Shown here one piece after another: positions 42,990 to 52,442 of a DNA stretch of 64,000 bases. Positions within the stretch are counted from its first letter, which is position 1; each line of letters begins with the position of its first letter. Location of the stretch: assembly GCA_019749895.1 (NCBI GenBank), contig JAIEPG010000005.1, positions 137,371 to 201,370 on the forward strand, written 5' to 3'. A model generated the notes under the pieces. It made no database searches. It saw only the letters and a list, made by a program, of their open reading frames with translations, and was not told where the DNA came from. The DNA comes from Candidatus Babeliales bacterium (GTDB taxonomy: Bacteria; Babelota; Babeliae; Babelales; RVW-14). A program made the translations under genes and the position numbers.

Positions 42990-44741
42990 TTACGCAGAAA
43001 CAACGGGCGACGGTATTTGGTCGCCCGTAATTATTTGTCCACGGACCTGCATCACACACCCACCATCAACTTTATACACCACATCGCAACGCTCAATGGT
43101 GGACAAACGATGCGCAATAATAATTAATGTTTTGTTGCGATCAACTTGATAAATCTCGTCCATAATGTGTTCTTCGGTTTCGTTGTCTAGCGACGAGGTT
43201 GCCTCATCAAGCACCAGAACTTCAGGGTTGGCATAGAGCGCGCGCGCAATAGCAATGCGCTGCTTTTGCCCACCACTCACATTAATACCGCCCTCGCCAA
43301 GGCGCGTGTAAATGCCATCTTTGCTCATTAAAAAGTCGTACATACGCGCTTTTTTAAGCGCATCAATAATCATAGTTTCATCAAACGCCCGACCACACAC
43401 CACATTTTCAGCCACCGTGCCATGAAACAAATAAACATCTTGCGGAATATAACCAATCTTGCGCCGCCAACATTTTAAATTTTCTTGCGTCAAGCGTACA
43501 TCATCAACATAAACACCGCCTTTTTGCGGCACAAACAAGCCCATAATAATGTCGGCAATGGTGCTCTTGCCTGCGCCACTTTCGCCAACAAAACCAACAC
43601 GTAAGCCTTTTTTTAAAACCAAGTTTACATGCTCAAGCACTTGTGCTTTGGGGCCATAAGAAAACGAGAGATTTTTAAGCGCAATAGCAGACTCAAAGAC
43701 AATCTCTTTGTTGCCAAGCTCTTCATAATCATGATGTAAAAAATCATGCACCGGCTCCAAAACATGCTTATTAAACATCAACTGATTATAGCCTGTTACT
43801 AACTTGTTAATTGACGGTAAAAATCGATAAAAAGCAAGTGCATACATTGAAACCATAGGAATAACAAACTGCGCATCGTTATAACGATACACAACATACA
43901 TAATGGCGCCAACCAATAACGAAAAACCTATAGTTTCTAAAATAAACCGCGGCAAAGCTTGCCATACAGCATTAACCGTATTGGCCCGCGCAAGACCTAA
44001 TGTTGCGGTCGAAAAACGAGATTGAATAAGCTTATTGTTCGAAATAAGCTTTAGAAATTTAAAATTACAAAAAGAAGCAGTGTAAGAAACCGCCATTTGT
44101 TCAGAATATTTTTTACTTTCAAGTCCTGCTTGAGTAATTTTATGCGTAAAGGCTTTGAGGACAATAAGCACTTTAACAATAAGTACAACGCTCAACACCA
44201 GCGTCATCTTCCAATTCACATAAAAAAGCATGCTATAAATACAAACCACGGTAAAAATTTCTGCAAACATCATCAATAGGGTAGAAATTATCTGCGTAAC
44301 ATTCGACGAATATGCCAAGATAACCTGACTCATTGATGTTGAAGTTTTTTGCACAAAGTCACGATAGGTAAACTGCAAGTAACGCTCAAACAAACGACTA
44401 GCAAAATAGTGCTGGCGCATATGAGAAAATTTGTTGGTGTAATAAATATGAATAACGTTAAGACCCGCACGCAGAAGATAAAAAACCAATAGACTAAAGC
44501 CCAAAAATAACACCAACTCACTAGGCCGTGAAAAACCAAAAAGTGCCGAAAATTTGCCCAGAAAGCGACCCGTTAAAGCAGAGTTAAAATTAGTAGCAAT
44601 AGAGATAAAAACCATTATTGCCGAAAGGCTTAATGTTTCAACAATAGAAACCAAAACCGAAGAAAGCAACAAAACAATAATAACTTTTTTGTCACGCCGC
44701 GTAAAAAGCTTACGTAAAACACCAAACAAAGAAACATTCAT
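42990..44741 (-). CDS. ABC exporter, MsbA/PglK-like (fused permease-ATPase)
   Basis: A 583-residue half-transporter. The N-terminal region to about 320 has six membrane helices. The ATPase has Walker A GESGAGKST, a QDVYLFHGTVAENV Q-loop, signature VSGGQKQRIAIARAL, Walker B VLVLDEATSSLD and the switch IIIAHRLST. Such proteins flip lipid-linked glycans or lipid A across the inner membrane as homodimers. Its place beside sugar and glycosyltransferase genes favours a lipid-linked oligosaccharide substrate. The ATG at 44741 has GGGAG seven bases upstream; the frame extends further without family similarity. Confidence 0.88.
   Translation of the reverse strand: MNVSLFGVLRKLFTRRDKKVIIVLLLSSVLVSIVETLSLSAIMVFISIATNFNSALTGRFLGKFSALFGFSRPSELVLFLGFSLLVFYLLRAGLNVIHIYYTNKFSHMRQHYFASRLFERYLQFTYRDFVQKTSTSMSQVILAYSSNVTQIISTLLMMFAEIFTVVCIYSMLFYVNWKMTLVLSVVLIVKVLIVLKAFTHKITQAGLESKKYSEQMAVSYTASFCNFKFLKLISNNKLIQSRFSTATLGLARANTVNAVWQALPRFILETIGFSLLVGAIMYVVYRYNDAQFVIPMVSMYALAFYRFLPSINKLVTGYNQLMFNKHVLEPVHDFLHHDYEELGNKEIVFESAIALKNLSFSYGPKAQVLEHVNLVLKKGLRVGFVGESGAGKSTIADIIMGLFVPQKGGVYVDDVRLTQENLKCWRRKIGYIPQDVYLFHGTVAENVVCGRAFDETMIIDALKKARMYDFLMSKDGIYTRLGEGGINVSGGQKQRIAIARALYANPEVLVLDEATSSLDNETEEHIMDEIYQVDRNKTLIIIAHRLSTIERCDVVYKVDGGCVMQVRGQIITGDQIPSPVVSA
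43003..43028 (+). terminator. Possible nested terminator hairpin
   Basis: ACGGGCGAC (43003-43011) and GTCGCCCGT (43020-43028) form a perfect nine-base GC-rich stem with an eight-base loop, 25 bases past the plus-strand stop at 42977. It lies inside the 3' coding end of the convergent ABC gene. The following AATTATTTG is only weakly T-rich, so this is a candidate. Confidence 0.4.
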
Positions 44742-44861
44742 AGCAACTCTCCCACTCCTTTTCAAAAAGGACAAATTCGTTATGCTGTTTTTTAATAACC
44801 CCTCAGAGAAAGAGGATAGAATGGAGCATATCGCGTTCAAGAAAAAAAGAAAGGCAGCCTC

Positions 44862-46088
44862 ATGAAAAGCCCATTGATCACGAATAAAAAAATTTTAGTA
44901 GCTGGCGGCGTGGGCTTTTTGGGCACCACGCTCTGCAAAAAACTGTTGGCAATGAACAATGAAGTGATTGCACTGGACAATCTTTACACCGGCCGACAAG
45001 ACAATGTTACCTTGCTGCAAAACTACCCAGGTTTTAGTTTTATTAATCACGATATTATTGAGCCAATTGATATGTCTGCCGATCTCATTTTTAACTTGGC
45101 CTGCCCCGCTTCACCGCCGCATTACCAACGCGATCCAATTTTCACCACCAAAACAAGCGTGCTGGGCTCACTCAACCTACTCGAGCTTGCACGCAAAAAC
45201 AACGCACGCATTTTGCAAGCTTCCACCAGCGAAGTGTATGGCGACCCTGAACAACACCCACAACCAGAAAACTACCGTGGCAGCGTAAACCCAATTGGTA
45301 TTCGCGCGTGCTACGACGAAGGCAAGCGCTGCGCTGAATCGCTTTTTTTTGATTACAACCGCATGCACGGCGTTGCCATAAAAGTGGTACGCATTTTTAA
45401 TACGTATGGCCCACACATGGACCCACAAGACGGCCGCGTGGTCAGCAATTTTATTATGCAAGCGCTTAACAACAAACCGCTCACAATGTACGGCACCGGC
45501 GCACAAACGCGTTCGTTTTGCTTTGTGGACGATTTGGTTGATGGCATAATTGCCATGATGGCAAGCCCGCAAGCCTTTACCGGCCCGGTTAATTTGGGCA
45601 ACCCAACAGAATTTAATTTGCTTGAACTTGCCCAGATGATTATTGAGCTGACCGGCAGCACATCCAACCTTGTTTTTTTACCGCTACCGCAAGATGACCC
45701 GCAACAACGCAAGCCAGACATTTCTTTGGCGCAAGAAAAGCTTGGGTGGGTACCACGGGTGGCACTGCGGGAGGGGCTTGAAAAAACAATTCCGTATTTT
45801 GCACGATCCCTCGATACTTTTTCGCCCACCCTTCGTCCTTCGACAAGCTCAGGATGGGCGGGTGGGAAGCACAGCTATCTTGGAGTGGAGCCCTCAGTCC
45901 CAAGCTTGGCGAAGGAAACTCAGAACAAGCCAATCGAACATAAGGAAATTCAGAAAAACCTGTCTATCCTGTCCGTTCACCCTGACTCTTCGATAAACTC
46001 AGAGCTAAAGGCCAACTTGCCCTGCCCGGCGAAGCCTCGGCGAAGTCGGGTCGAAGGGTCTAACGAACGGGCGCAACAAGATGAGTAG
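44862..46088 (+). CDS. uxs: UDP-glucuronate decarboxylase with aberrant C-terminal extension
   Basis: A 408-residue protein. Residues 1 to about 317 are a UDP-glucuronate decarboxylase (UDP-xylose synthase). The cofactor site is [40 protein letters not shown], the catalytic [30 protein letters not shown] and [15 protein letters not shown] are diagnostic. The enzyme oxidises and decarboxylates UDP-glucuronic acid, probably that made by ugd in this region. From about residue 318 a 91-residue tail has no family match; it is the translation of palindromic repeat DNA (45825-46070). AAAGG lies seven bases before the ATG. The tail ends eight bases into the next gene. Confidence 0.9.
   Translation: MKSPLITNKKILVAGGVGFLGTTLCKKLLAMNNEVIALDNLYTGRQDNVTLLQNYPGFSFINHDIIEPIDMSADLIFNLACPASPPHYQRDPIFTTKTSVLGSLNLLELARKNNARILQASTSEVYGDPEQHPQPENYRGSVNPIGIRACYDEGKRCAESLFFDYNRMHGVAIKVVRIFNTYGPHMDPQDGRVVSNFIMQALNNKPLTMYGTGAQTRSFCFVDDLVDGIIAMMASPQAFTGPVNLGNPTEFNLLELAQMIIELTGSTSNLVFLPLPQDDPQQRKPDISLAQEKLGWVPRVALREGLEKTIPYFARSLDTFSPTLRPSTSSGWAGGKHSYLGVEPSVPSLAKETQNKPIEHKEIQKNLSILSVHPDSSINSELKANLPCPAKPRRSRVEGSNERAQQDE
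45825..46070. repeat. Palindromic repeat elements inside uxs 3' end
   Basis: The segment starts with the inverted pair CCCACCC / GGGTGGG (45825-45831 and 45860-45866) around CCTTCGACAAGCTCAGGA. It continues through partial copies with CTTGGCGAAGG and ACTCAG. It ends with CCGTTC (45973-45978) against GAACGG (46065-46070), around CTTCGATAAACTCAG and TCGAAGGGT. These words resemble, but are not the same as, the arms of copies A and B. The segment is in frame and translated as the tail of uxs. Confidence 0.7.
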
Positions 46089-47253
46089 CATCAACATCGC
46101 TATTGCCGCCGGCGGACGTTTTCACGCCTTTCAGCTCGCCAACCAACTTGCACAGCGCAACAGCCTGAAAAAACTTTTTACCTTTTATTACACAAAAAAC
46201 GATCACGCACTGGTGCCCCCCCACCTCGTTTCAAACAACTTGTGGTGCCAGTTTATTGATACCTGCTTTTGCAGATTACGCTTGGCAAGCGTTATAAACC
46301 CATCAACATTTAACAACCTTAAAGATAATTTTTTTGACTACTGCATGAGTAAAGAAATACCGAAATTGGGCCAGCTTGATCTTTTTATTGGCTGGGCAAA
46401 CTACACGCTTTACAGCGTGCCGGCCATAAAAAAAACCGGTGCAAAAATTATTATTGAATCAGGCTCGTGCCACATTATTGCACAAATGCGCATTCTGCAA
46501 AACGAGTATGCCAAGCACGGGCTCATGTTCCCGCCCATTAACCAGCGCGTTATTGAAAAAATGTTGGCAGAGTACGAGCAAGCAGACTACATCATGACGC
46601 TTTCAAACTTTGCCCGCCAAAGCTTTATTGAACAGGGAATAAAACCCGAAAAGGTTTTGTGCGTACCGTGCGGTATGGATGTTTCGTATTTTGCAGCACC
46701 GCAGCAAAAAAAAGACGCTGCAAAATTTCGCGTAATTTTTGTAGGTTTGACAGGCGTGCGCAAGGGCGTGCATTATTTGGTTGAAGCCTGGCAACGTTTG
46801 AACTTGCCTGCAAAATCAACTGAACTGTTGATTGTTGGCAATGTGCAAAAAGATTTAAAACAAGTACTTGCGGGCATGACAATTCCTGCCAACGTCAACT
46901 TTTGTGGCTCAACCACGCGTGAAACATTGCGTAATCTGTACCACAGCTCAGATCTATTTGTGCTGCCTTCACTTGAGGATGGGTTTGGTATGGTAATTGG
47001 CGAGGCCATGGCTGCCGGCCTGCCTGTTGTGTGCACCACAAGCACAGGAGCACCAGACATGATTACCGACGGTAAAGAAGGCTTTATGGTGCCGCCAGCA
47101 GACAGCGCAGCACTGGCAGAAAAAATTTTATACATTTATGAAAATGCCGACCAGCGATGCGCCATGGGCCAAGCAGGGCAAAAAACTATTCAAAACTTTA
47201 CGTGGGATATTTATGGCGCTCGCGTTTTTGACATGTACCAAAAATTAATTTAA
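46081..47253 (+). CDS. Family 4 glycosyltransferase
   Basis: A 390-residue GT-B enzyme. It begins [21 protein letters not shown], has the mid-protein [15 protein letters not shown] and [14 protein letters not shown] blocks, [20 protein letters not shown], and the donor-site [30 protein letters not shown] with the E-x7-E pattern. It overlaps the extended end of uxs by eight bases. It may use UDP-xylose made by the upstream enzyme, but that is inferred from position only. Confidence 0.88.
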   Translation: MSSINIAIAAGGRFHAFQLANQLAQRNSLKKLFTFYYTKNDHALVPPHLVSNNLWCQFIDTCFCRLRLASVINPSTFNNLKDNFFDYCMSKEIPKLGQLDLFIGWANYTLYSVPAIKKTGAKIIIESGSCHIIAQMRILQNEYAKHGLMFPPINQRVIEKMLAEYEQADYIMTLSNFARQSFIEQGIKPEKVLCVPCGMDVSYFAAPQQKKDAAKFRVIFVGLTGVRKGVHYLVEAWQRLNLPAKSTELLIVGNVQKDLKQVLAGMTIPANVNFCGSTTRETLRNLYHSSDLFVLPSLEDGFGMVIGEAMAAGLPVVCTTSTGAPDMITDGKEGFMVPPADSAALAEKILYIYENADQRCAMGQAGQKTIQNFTWDIYGARVFDMYQKLI

Positions 47254-47277
47254 TCGCTGTACAAAGATATTATTTCT

Positions 47278-48234
47278 CTATTTTACAAACCACTGCAGCA
47301 GGGGTAAAGATCTTATATAGTCATGAGACTCTTTAAGTATTATAGACTTTGCCAAATCCTCAACACTTAGTTTTTCTCTATCTAATAAAGGAAAACCTTC
47401 AACAGTTTTTGAAAAACAAACTATATGATTATTGATACACACAACAATAAACCACGTGCTTTCTAAATAAGCCTTCACCCGCCAAGGCCCAGACCCAAAT
47501 AAATCTTGTACATCCGCAAAAGAAAGCTTGTGTAGCTTGTTATTCAAAAAATGTAGCCGCATACCATCATCATCAAGCGTTACAACATCATCAAAAAATT
47601 TATTCCTATCACGCGCAAAGAAGAGCGAATAGCCTTCAAAATCAAGTTTAAATTGAACGTTGTTAGCCTGCCAACCGGTACAATTAAAAAGGCAGTTGTC
47701 TCCATCTGAAAAAGCAATAACTTCATATTCTTGCATAGAGCTGTCTTGAGGAAAGAAAATGGTCATATTAAATTCGTTGCTCAAAAAAATAAAAAGACCA
47801 TTTCGTTCTCGATATTCAATGACGTTATTCACACGAAACGTTTGTCCGGCTGGCGTGATAAAATCATAGTCAAAAGATCCCCTGAACAATGAACCAACAC
47901 GTCTTACAAGAGGTTGAGTTATTTTGGTAAGATACTTACGCCATTGAAATGGCTGAGCTGGAACTTCTTGACTAGCAAGACAAAGATCAACTGCTTGATC
48001 AACTCGTAACGAAACTGTTTCTTGAGTAATCAAGTCATCATCAAAAAGTCCCCAGTCAGGCATAAAACCATCATCAAACTCTCTGGCCCCAGATGGAGGA
48101 GCTAGCTGTTGCTCACGCTGAAAATAAGCAGAATCTTTGCGCCAGTTGTGTTTGATACCCTTGCCGGTTTCAGAAGCAGCACACTGCAGATCAGCAAACG
48201 ACAACAACAAAAAGAGCGCGTAAAAAAAAATCAT
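47278..48234 (-). CDS. Secreted protein of unknown family
   Basis: A 318-residue protein with a signal peptide (IFFYALFLLLSFADLQCA). The mature part is beta-rich, with recurring short units of the form NGLFIFLSNEFNMTIFF, DGMRLHFLNNKLHKLSF and TWFIVVCINNHIVCFSK. These hint at internal repeats distantly like the domain of the two genes at 49276-50477, but I cannot confirm that by eye. AAGG lies seven bases before the ATG. It is a lone minus-strand gene between two glycosyltransferase genes. Confidence 0.65.
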   Translation of the reverse strand: MIFFYALFLLLSFADLQCAASETGKGIKHNWRKDSAYFQREQQLAPPSGAREFDDGFMPDWGLFDDDLITQETVSLRVDQAVDLCLASQEVPAQPFQWRKYLTKITQPLVRRVGSLFRGSFDYDFITPAGQTFRVNNVIEYRERNGLFIFLSNEFNMTIFFPQDSSMQEYEVIAFSDGDNCLFNCTGWQANNVQFKLDFEGYSLFFARDRNKFFDDVVTLDDDGMRLHFLNNKLHKLSFADVQDLFGSGPWRVKAYLESTWFIVVCINNHIVCFSKTVEGFPLLDREKLSVEDLAKSIILKESHDYIRSLPLLQWFVK

Positions 48235-48294
48235 ATGGTAACCTTATTTTCAGGGTATTTTTTACTAAAAAACAATATTAAAAGTTTGAACGTG

Positions 48295-49332
48295 ATGGAC
48301 ACTATAAACTCAATTTTGCTGGTAGGCAAGCAAAGTCAAACGGCTTATACCTACGCATCGTCATTTGAACGCGCTTTTCAAACCCTTGGTTATAACGTTG
48401 CTACATTCAACACCAAACACCATTTTGTTCCAAACTACAAACTGTTGACACCACTAAACAATTATTTGTGCAACCTCAAGCTGATTCGCGCAGTCAAACA
48501 ACACAAGCCAGATCTTATCTTTTTTTTAAAAGCAGACACCATTACGTACAAAACACTGCGCACCATCAAGCAAATGTCACAAGCAAAACTGGTGCATTTT
48601 TACCCCGACAACCCCTTTTCGTTTTGGAACGGCAACTCAAATAAAAACGTCTTGCTTTCGCTACCACTTTTTGATGATTTTTTAATCTGGTCCAACATCC
48701 TCATACCAGCACTTGAAGCCGCTGGCGCTCAACACGTTTCTTACTTTCCTTTTGCGTACGACCAAACTATTTTTGAACAAGAAATAACGATTTCAGACCA
48801 GGAGCGCGCTAAATACGCTGCCGATGTCAGTTTTGTGGGCACGTGGGAGCCCGAACGGGCCTGGTGGCTCAAGCAACTGCATAAACGTATGCCACACATC
48901 AAACTAGCAATTTGGGGCAATGGTTGGCAGCACGAGCAATGCGGCCCACTGGGCGCGTGCATTAAAGGACCGGCGCTCTACCCGCCAGAAAGTCTCAAAG
49001 CTTTTCGCGCCAGCAGGATCAATCTTAATTTTATTAGAAAACAAAACATGACTTCGCACAACATGCGCACGTTTGAACTGCCAGCCAGCAAAAGCTTTAT
49101 GCTCACGCAACGCAGCGTTGAGCAGGCTCATGCGCTTTTTGAAGAAAACCAATCAATTGTTTGTTTTGAAACAATTGATGAATTGGTAGAAAAGATAACC
49201 TTTTATTTATCGCACGAAGCTGCGCGCCAAGCAGTTATTGAATCTGCTTTTGTCCGAGCGCAGCGCTACCGGCTATCACAATCGATCAGCGAGTATTTGC
49301 TCAAGCTCGGCAAGAGAAAACCGCAGCCATAG
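48295..49332 (+). CDS. CgeB-like GT-B glycosyltransferase
   Basis: About 345 residues of GT-B fold, CgeB type. INSILLVGKQSQTAYTYASSFERAFQTLGY opens the N-domain, PDLIFFLKADT follows, and LVHFYPDNPF is a typical CgeB block. The C-domain has DVSFVGTWEPERAWWLKQL, LAIWGNGW and the family end SHNMRTFELPASKSFMLTQR. The frame is open upstream to 48109 but overlaps the divergent gene; the ATG at 48295 (or a GTG three bases before) fits the fold. No strong ribosome site. Its last 57 bases overlap a convergent secreted-protein gene. Confidence 0.8.
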   Translation: MDTINSILLVGKQSQTAYTYASSFERAFQTLGYNVATFNTKHHFVPNYKLLTPLNNYLCNLKLIRAVKQHKPDLIFFLKADTITYKTLRTIKQMSQAKLVHFYPDNPFSFWNGNSNKNVLLSLPLFDDFLIWSNILIPALEAAGAQHVSYFPFAYDQTIFEQEITISDQERAKYAADVSFVGTWEPERAWWLKQLHKRMPHIKLAIWGNGWQHEQCGPLGACIKGPALYPPESLKAFRASRINLNFIRKQNMTSHNMRTFELPASKSFMLTQRSVEQAHALFEENQSIVCFETIDELVEKITFYLSHEAARQAVIESAFVRAQRYRLSQSISEYLLKLGKRKPQP

Positions 49333-49680
49333 TAAACTATCTTTGATAATACACAACCCCTGCCCATCTTCATCTTCGATAACCTCAACAGTAAGAACGC
49401 CAGGATAATCATCAGGAATGTCCACATCTTTCAAAGTAATCAAACCAATTGCAAGACGAGCATAAATAAGAAGTTTGCCAGGCTTGTAAAAAACAGTCCA
49501 CTTACCATCTTCTGAGTTAAGTTGCTGCTCTAAACCCCGCGGACTTGGATCTTTTTGAAAAGCTAAACGTTTTTTTCTCGAAGGTCCAAACAATTTTTTA
49601 AACGGCATAACAAAAGACGCTGCACAAGAAGCTTGCGAAAAAAGAGAAGCAAAAAACAAAAATAACAAGAACTTTTTCAT
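49276..49680 (-). CDS. Small secreted protein with one copy of unnamed repeat domain
   Basis: A 134-residue protein: signal peptide KKFLLFLFFASLFSQASC, a basic segment, then SPRG and one ~80-residue unit. The unit has the pattern DGKWTVFYKPGKLLIYA ... LTVEVIEDEDGQGLCIIKDSLLWLRFSLAELEQIL. The same unit occurs twice in the next gene upstream. The start is five bases after that gene's stop, so the two are in one transcript. The 3' end overlaps the convergent CgeB-like gene by 57 bases. Function unknown. Confidence 0.68.
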   Translation of the reverse strand: MKKFLLFLFFASLFSQASCAASFVMPFKKLFGPSRKKRLAFQKDPSPRGLEQQLNSEDGKWTVFYKPGKLLIYARLAIGLITLKDVDIPDDYPGVLTVEVIEDEDGQGLCIIKDSLLWLRFSLAELEQILADRL

Positions 49681-49685
49681 ACGTA

Positions 49686-50477
49686 TCAAACTACTCGCTT
49701 GCGTAACTCTTCTTCAAGCTCATCCCAAGAAAAAGAGATCCACAAGTCTTGGTCTTTATAAAGCTCTAAGACTTCTAGTCCAACGGCATTGCAGCGCCTA
49801 ACAAGCACCAAATCCCCCGGTTTTGTATCAGCAGGAAGTTGGATTTTTTTCAAGAGATGACTATTCATACCAGAGGCATCTGCAGCAAAAAAAACAAAAA
49901 GATGCCCATGCCCAATAGAAATAGACCATCTTAAATCTTGGTCAAGATAGATACAGTCTTCCCACACATACGGCTGAACAGGATGTTTTTTATGAGAAGG
50001 CGTCGGCAGCAAAGTGCCTTGTGCCTGAGTCTTCATAATAGCCAAGAGTTTCTGTTTTGATATCTGATAGCAACAGAGGCTATCAACTATAACATACAGC
50101 ATCTCAACACCATCTTCCTGTCCCTGTTCCAACTGCAACACAGCAGGACGCCCTTCACCAACGCCCTCAACTTTATGTGTCAGCATGGGACCATAAAAAT
50201 CAATTCCCTTCTCAAAATACATTATCACAAGCGTTGTACCACTTAAACTGACACACCAGTGTCGATCTTGTGAATAAACAGTTTCCCCGCGGGGACTTAT
50301 GCGAATAGCAGAATCTGATTTACTTCTCAGTGAGTTTTGTTGTTGCTTTTTTTTCGCCATAAAAGAAAAAAGTTTATCTACCGAAAAGGACTTGGGTATC
50401 TTCCCATTATCCGCAGCAGCAAAAAGAAATCCATTAGCACAACAAAACAACAACAGCAGCAAACATACTTTTTTCAT
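49686..50477 (-). CDS. Secreted protein with two copies of unnamed repeat domain
   Basis: A 263-residue protein with a signal peptide (KKVCLLLLLFCCANGFLFA). After a Lys/Gln-rich linker and SPRG there are two units of about 80-90 residues. Each starts QDRHWCVSLSGTTLVIMYF or QDLRWSISIGHGHLFVFFA, and each ends in a DSLCCYQISKQKLLAI or DQDLWISFSWDELEEEL motif. The downstream gene has one unit. This looks like a small lineage-specific family that grew by duplication. Unknown function; an envelope or exported role follows from the signal peptide. Confidence 0.7.
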   Translation of the reverse strand: MKKVCLLLLLFCCANGFLFAAADNGKIPKSFSVDKLFSFMAKKKQQQNSLRSKSDSAIRISPRGETVYSQDRHWCVSLSGTTLVIMYFEKGIDFYGPMLTHKVEGVGEGRPAVLQLEQGQEDGVEMLYVIVDSLCCYQISKQKLLAIMKTQAQGTLLPTPSHKKHPVQPYVWEDCIYLDQDLRWSISIGHGHLFVFFAADASGMNSHLLKKIQLPADTKPGDLVLVRRCNAVGLEVLELYKDQDLWISFSWDELEEELRKRVV

Positions 50478-50543
50478 GGCATTTACTTCGCAATACATTA
50501 TATAAAATGGTTAAATCAAAAAGAAACGGGACGAGACCATAAC

Positions 50544-51062
50544 CTATTCATACATTTTTTGCAACACCACACGCACATAATTTAAAGCAATAAAAGGTAG
50601 AACAGCGACAATAACCATCGACTGCGGGCCCTTCCAGGCAAACAAAAATGCCGCAAACGTGGCCAGCAACAAAATGCAGGAAGCGCGCACTACACGCTCA
50701 CGCGGCGCACCATGCAGGCCAACAAAACCAGCCGGCGAGTAGACCGTTTGCAGGCAACCAACAACAAGAAGCCACAAAAAAAGCGTTGCATACAAAAAAT
50801 GGCCATAAATATACTGCAGCCAGTCAATCTCGAGCAAAAACATGCACGCACCGCCCAGCAAAAAGCAATGTACTGCCAGCATGAAAGACTGTTCAGTTTT
50901 CTTAGTTTTGATCGCCACAACAACATAGATAAACGACAAAACCCCGCCCATCACAAACGCTTTCTGCCAACTACCCCACAAGCGGACCGACCATACAAAA
51001 ACAGCAAGCGGCAGAAAAGTCAGTAAAAGCACTAAGCGATCATTATAAAATTTCTTAATCAT
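50544..51062 (-). CDS. Small polytopic membrane protein
   Basis: A 172-residue membrane protein with about six hydrophobic segments: LVLLLTFLPLAVFVWSV, AFVMGGVLSFIYVVVAI, FMLAVHCFLLGGACMFLL, FLYATLFLWLLVVGCL, ILLLATFAAFLFAW and MVIVAVLPFIALNYV. No family is recognised. The polar loop PAGFVGLHGAPRERV faces one side. AGGA lies seven bases before the ATG. It precedes the two-gene secreted repeat-domain unit in the same direction, so could be co-transcribed with it. Confidence 0.65.
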   Translation of the reverse strand: MIKKFYNDRLVLLLTFLPLAVFVWSVRLWGSWQKAFVMGGVLSFIYVVVAIKTKKTEQSFMLAVHCFLLGGACMFLLEIDWLQYIYGHFLYATLFLWLLVVGCLQTVYSPAGFVGLHGAPRERVVRASCILLLATFAAFLFAWKGPQSMVIVAVLPFIALNYVRVVLQKMYE

Positions 51063-51116
51063 GCTGATTTCCTATAAAAAATCTCAAAAATAATAAAAAC
51101 TATCTATCTTTTAATA

Positions 51117-51145
51117 TTTGTACCAAACCGACACAAACTTGTAAA
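51117..51145 (-). promoter_or_regulatory. Candidate promoter in divergent gap
   Basis: On the minus strand TTTACA (51145-51140) and TACAAA (51122-51117) are 17 bases apart and would drive the membrane-protein gene starting at 51062. The plus strand of the same bases gives TTGTAC (51118-51123) and TAAAAA (51142-51147), a weaker candidate for the divergent glycosyltransferase. Overlapping divergent promoters are possible; both matches are imperfect. Confidence 0.35.
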
Positions 51146-51173
51146 AATAATCTTTTCGTTGTATCTATTTCTT

Positions 51174-52442
51174 ATGAAGAAACCAAAAATTGCAATCATA
51201 ACGCTGCGCAATCAGTACAAATATGGCGGTACGCACGCCAGCCAGCGGGCAGTGTTTAACTTTTGCAAGATATACTTTGAACCAACGCTTTTTTTCTTAA
51301 GCTTTGAAAAGGATATTTCGGCACATCTGCGCCCATTCAAAATGAGCTCGCGCAACAGAGCAGGTATCCACAACGGCATGCCGTGTGTAGAAATTGGTGC
51401 CCGCTGGGCTTTTTTGGAACCCGCGCACTACGCAGCAACGCTTGAACAATGGCAAGAAGCCCTGCAGGACTACGATTATTTCTTTGTCGTGAGTGGCACG
51501 CCAATTGCCGCACACCACTTAGCGCTCATGAACAAGCGCTTTGTTTTGTGGCCTGCCTCAACCTACCAACACGACCGCCAGCAACGCGCAGAAAAAATGC
51601 GGGGCTTAAGAAAGGTTATTGATCGCTTGGCCCAGCCCTGGATGCTTGCCATTGAGCGCTTGGTTTTGAAAAAAGTTTCGTTTGTGTGGCCGTTAAGCTC
51701 GTACACTCACCAGCTCATTAAAGACGTTGTGCCCAACTTTAATCGGCCTTATGCCGTGTGCGGCTTTCCTATCGACTACCAGCCGGCAGCACCAGGCACA
51801 CCAACCAACGAAAAAATTATTATAGCCATTGGCCGCTTTAGCGACCCACGCAAAAATCCACGCATGCTTTTTCGAGCTTTTGAAAAAATTTATCAAGAGT
51901 GCCCCGACGCACAACTTTTTATTATTGGCAGCGAGCCGCATCCCTTTGACACGCTGCCATTTGTAAACAATCCATCGTTCAAAAATATTATTTTTACGGG
52001 CGAACTTGACCGCACCAGTTTGCTTGCTTTTTACCAACGCGCAACGCTCATGCTCATCTCATCGTACCAAGAAGGTTTAAACATTGCCGGCCTTGAAGCA
52101 CTGGCTCACGGCGTGCCTGTCATTTCAACTGATTGCGGTGGCATTCGTGATTATGTGATCAACGACAAAACGGGGTATGTGGTAGAACTTGACGATGATA
52201 CAGCAATGGCAGAAAAGACAAGCATGCTACTGAAAGACAATAAAAAAATTGAAATACTCAAAAGTGCGATCAGCACCTTTATGAAAAATAACTTCTCACT
52301 TGAACAAATTCATGCCATATTTAAAAGAGGCTTGCTTTGCGCTTATCCTGAGTTAAAGCCATGGTTTGAAAGGGTAGAGAAGGTGAATCATGAAGATACT
52401 CGTCATCAGCCACACGTACATTACACAAATCAACCGCGATAA
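51174..52442 (+). CDS. Family 4 glycosyltransferase
   Basis: A 422-residue GT-B enzyme. KIAIITLRNQYKYGGTHASQRAVFNF shows the glycine-rich acceptor loop. IIIAIGRFSDPRKNPRMLFRAFEKI and IFTGELDRTSLLAFYQRA follow, and the donor site is SSYQEGLNIAGLEALAHGVPVISTDCGG. The ATG at 51174 has no ribosome site; the leader is short and AT-rich. Its 3' end overlaps the next glycosyltransferase gene by 53 bases. First gene of a plus-strand unit ending at 56961. Confidence 0.85.
   Translation: MKKPKIAIITLRNQYKYGGTHASQRAVFNFCKIYFEPTLFFLSFEKDISAHLRPFKMSSRNRAGIHNGMPCVEIGARWAFLEPAHYAATLEQWQEALQDYDYFFVVSGTPIAAHHLALMNKRFVLWPASTYQHDRQQRAEKMRGLRKVIDRLAQPWMLAIERLVLKKVSFVWPLSSYTHQLIKDVVPNFNRPYAVCGFPIDYQPAAPGTPTNEKIIIAIGRFSDPRKNPRMLFRAFEKIYQECPDAQLFIIGSEPHPFDTLPFVNNPSFKNIIFTGELDRTSLLAFYQRATLMLISSYQEGLNIAGLEALAHGVPVISTDCGGIRDYVINDKTGYVVELDDDTAMAEKTSMLLKDNKKIEILKSAISTFMKNNFSLEQIHAIFKRGLLCAYPELKPWFERVEKVNHEDTRHQPHVHYTNQPR

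Noticed and set aside
45353-45829. 158-codon minus-strand frame opposite uxs
   Set aside because: Antisense to the diagnostic part of UDP-glucuronate decarboxylase; composition is that of a complementary strand.
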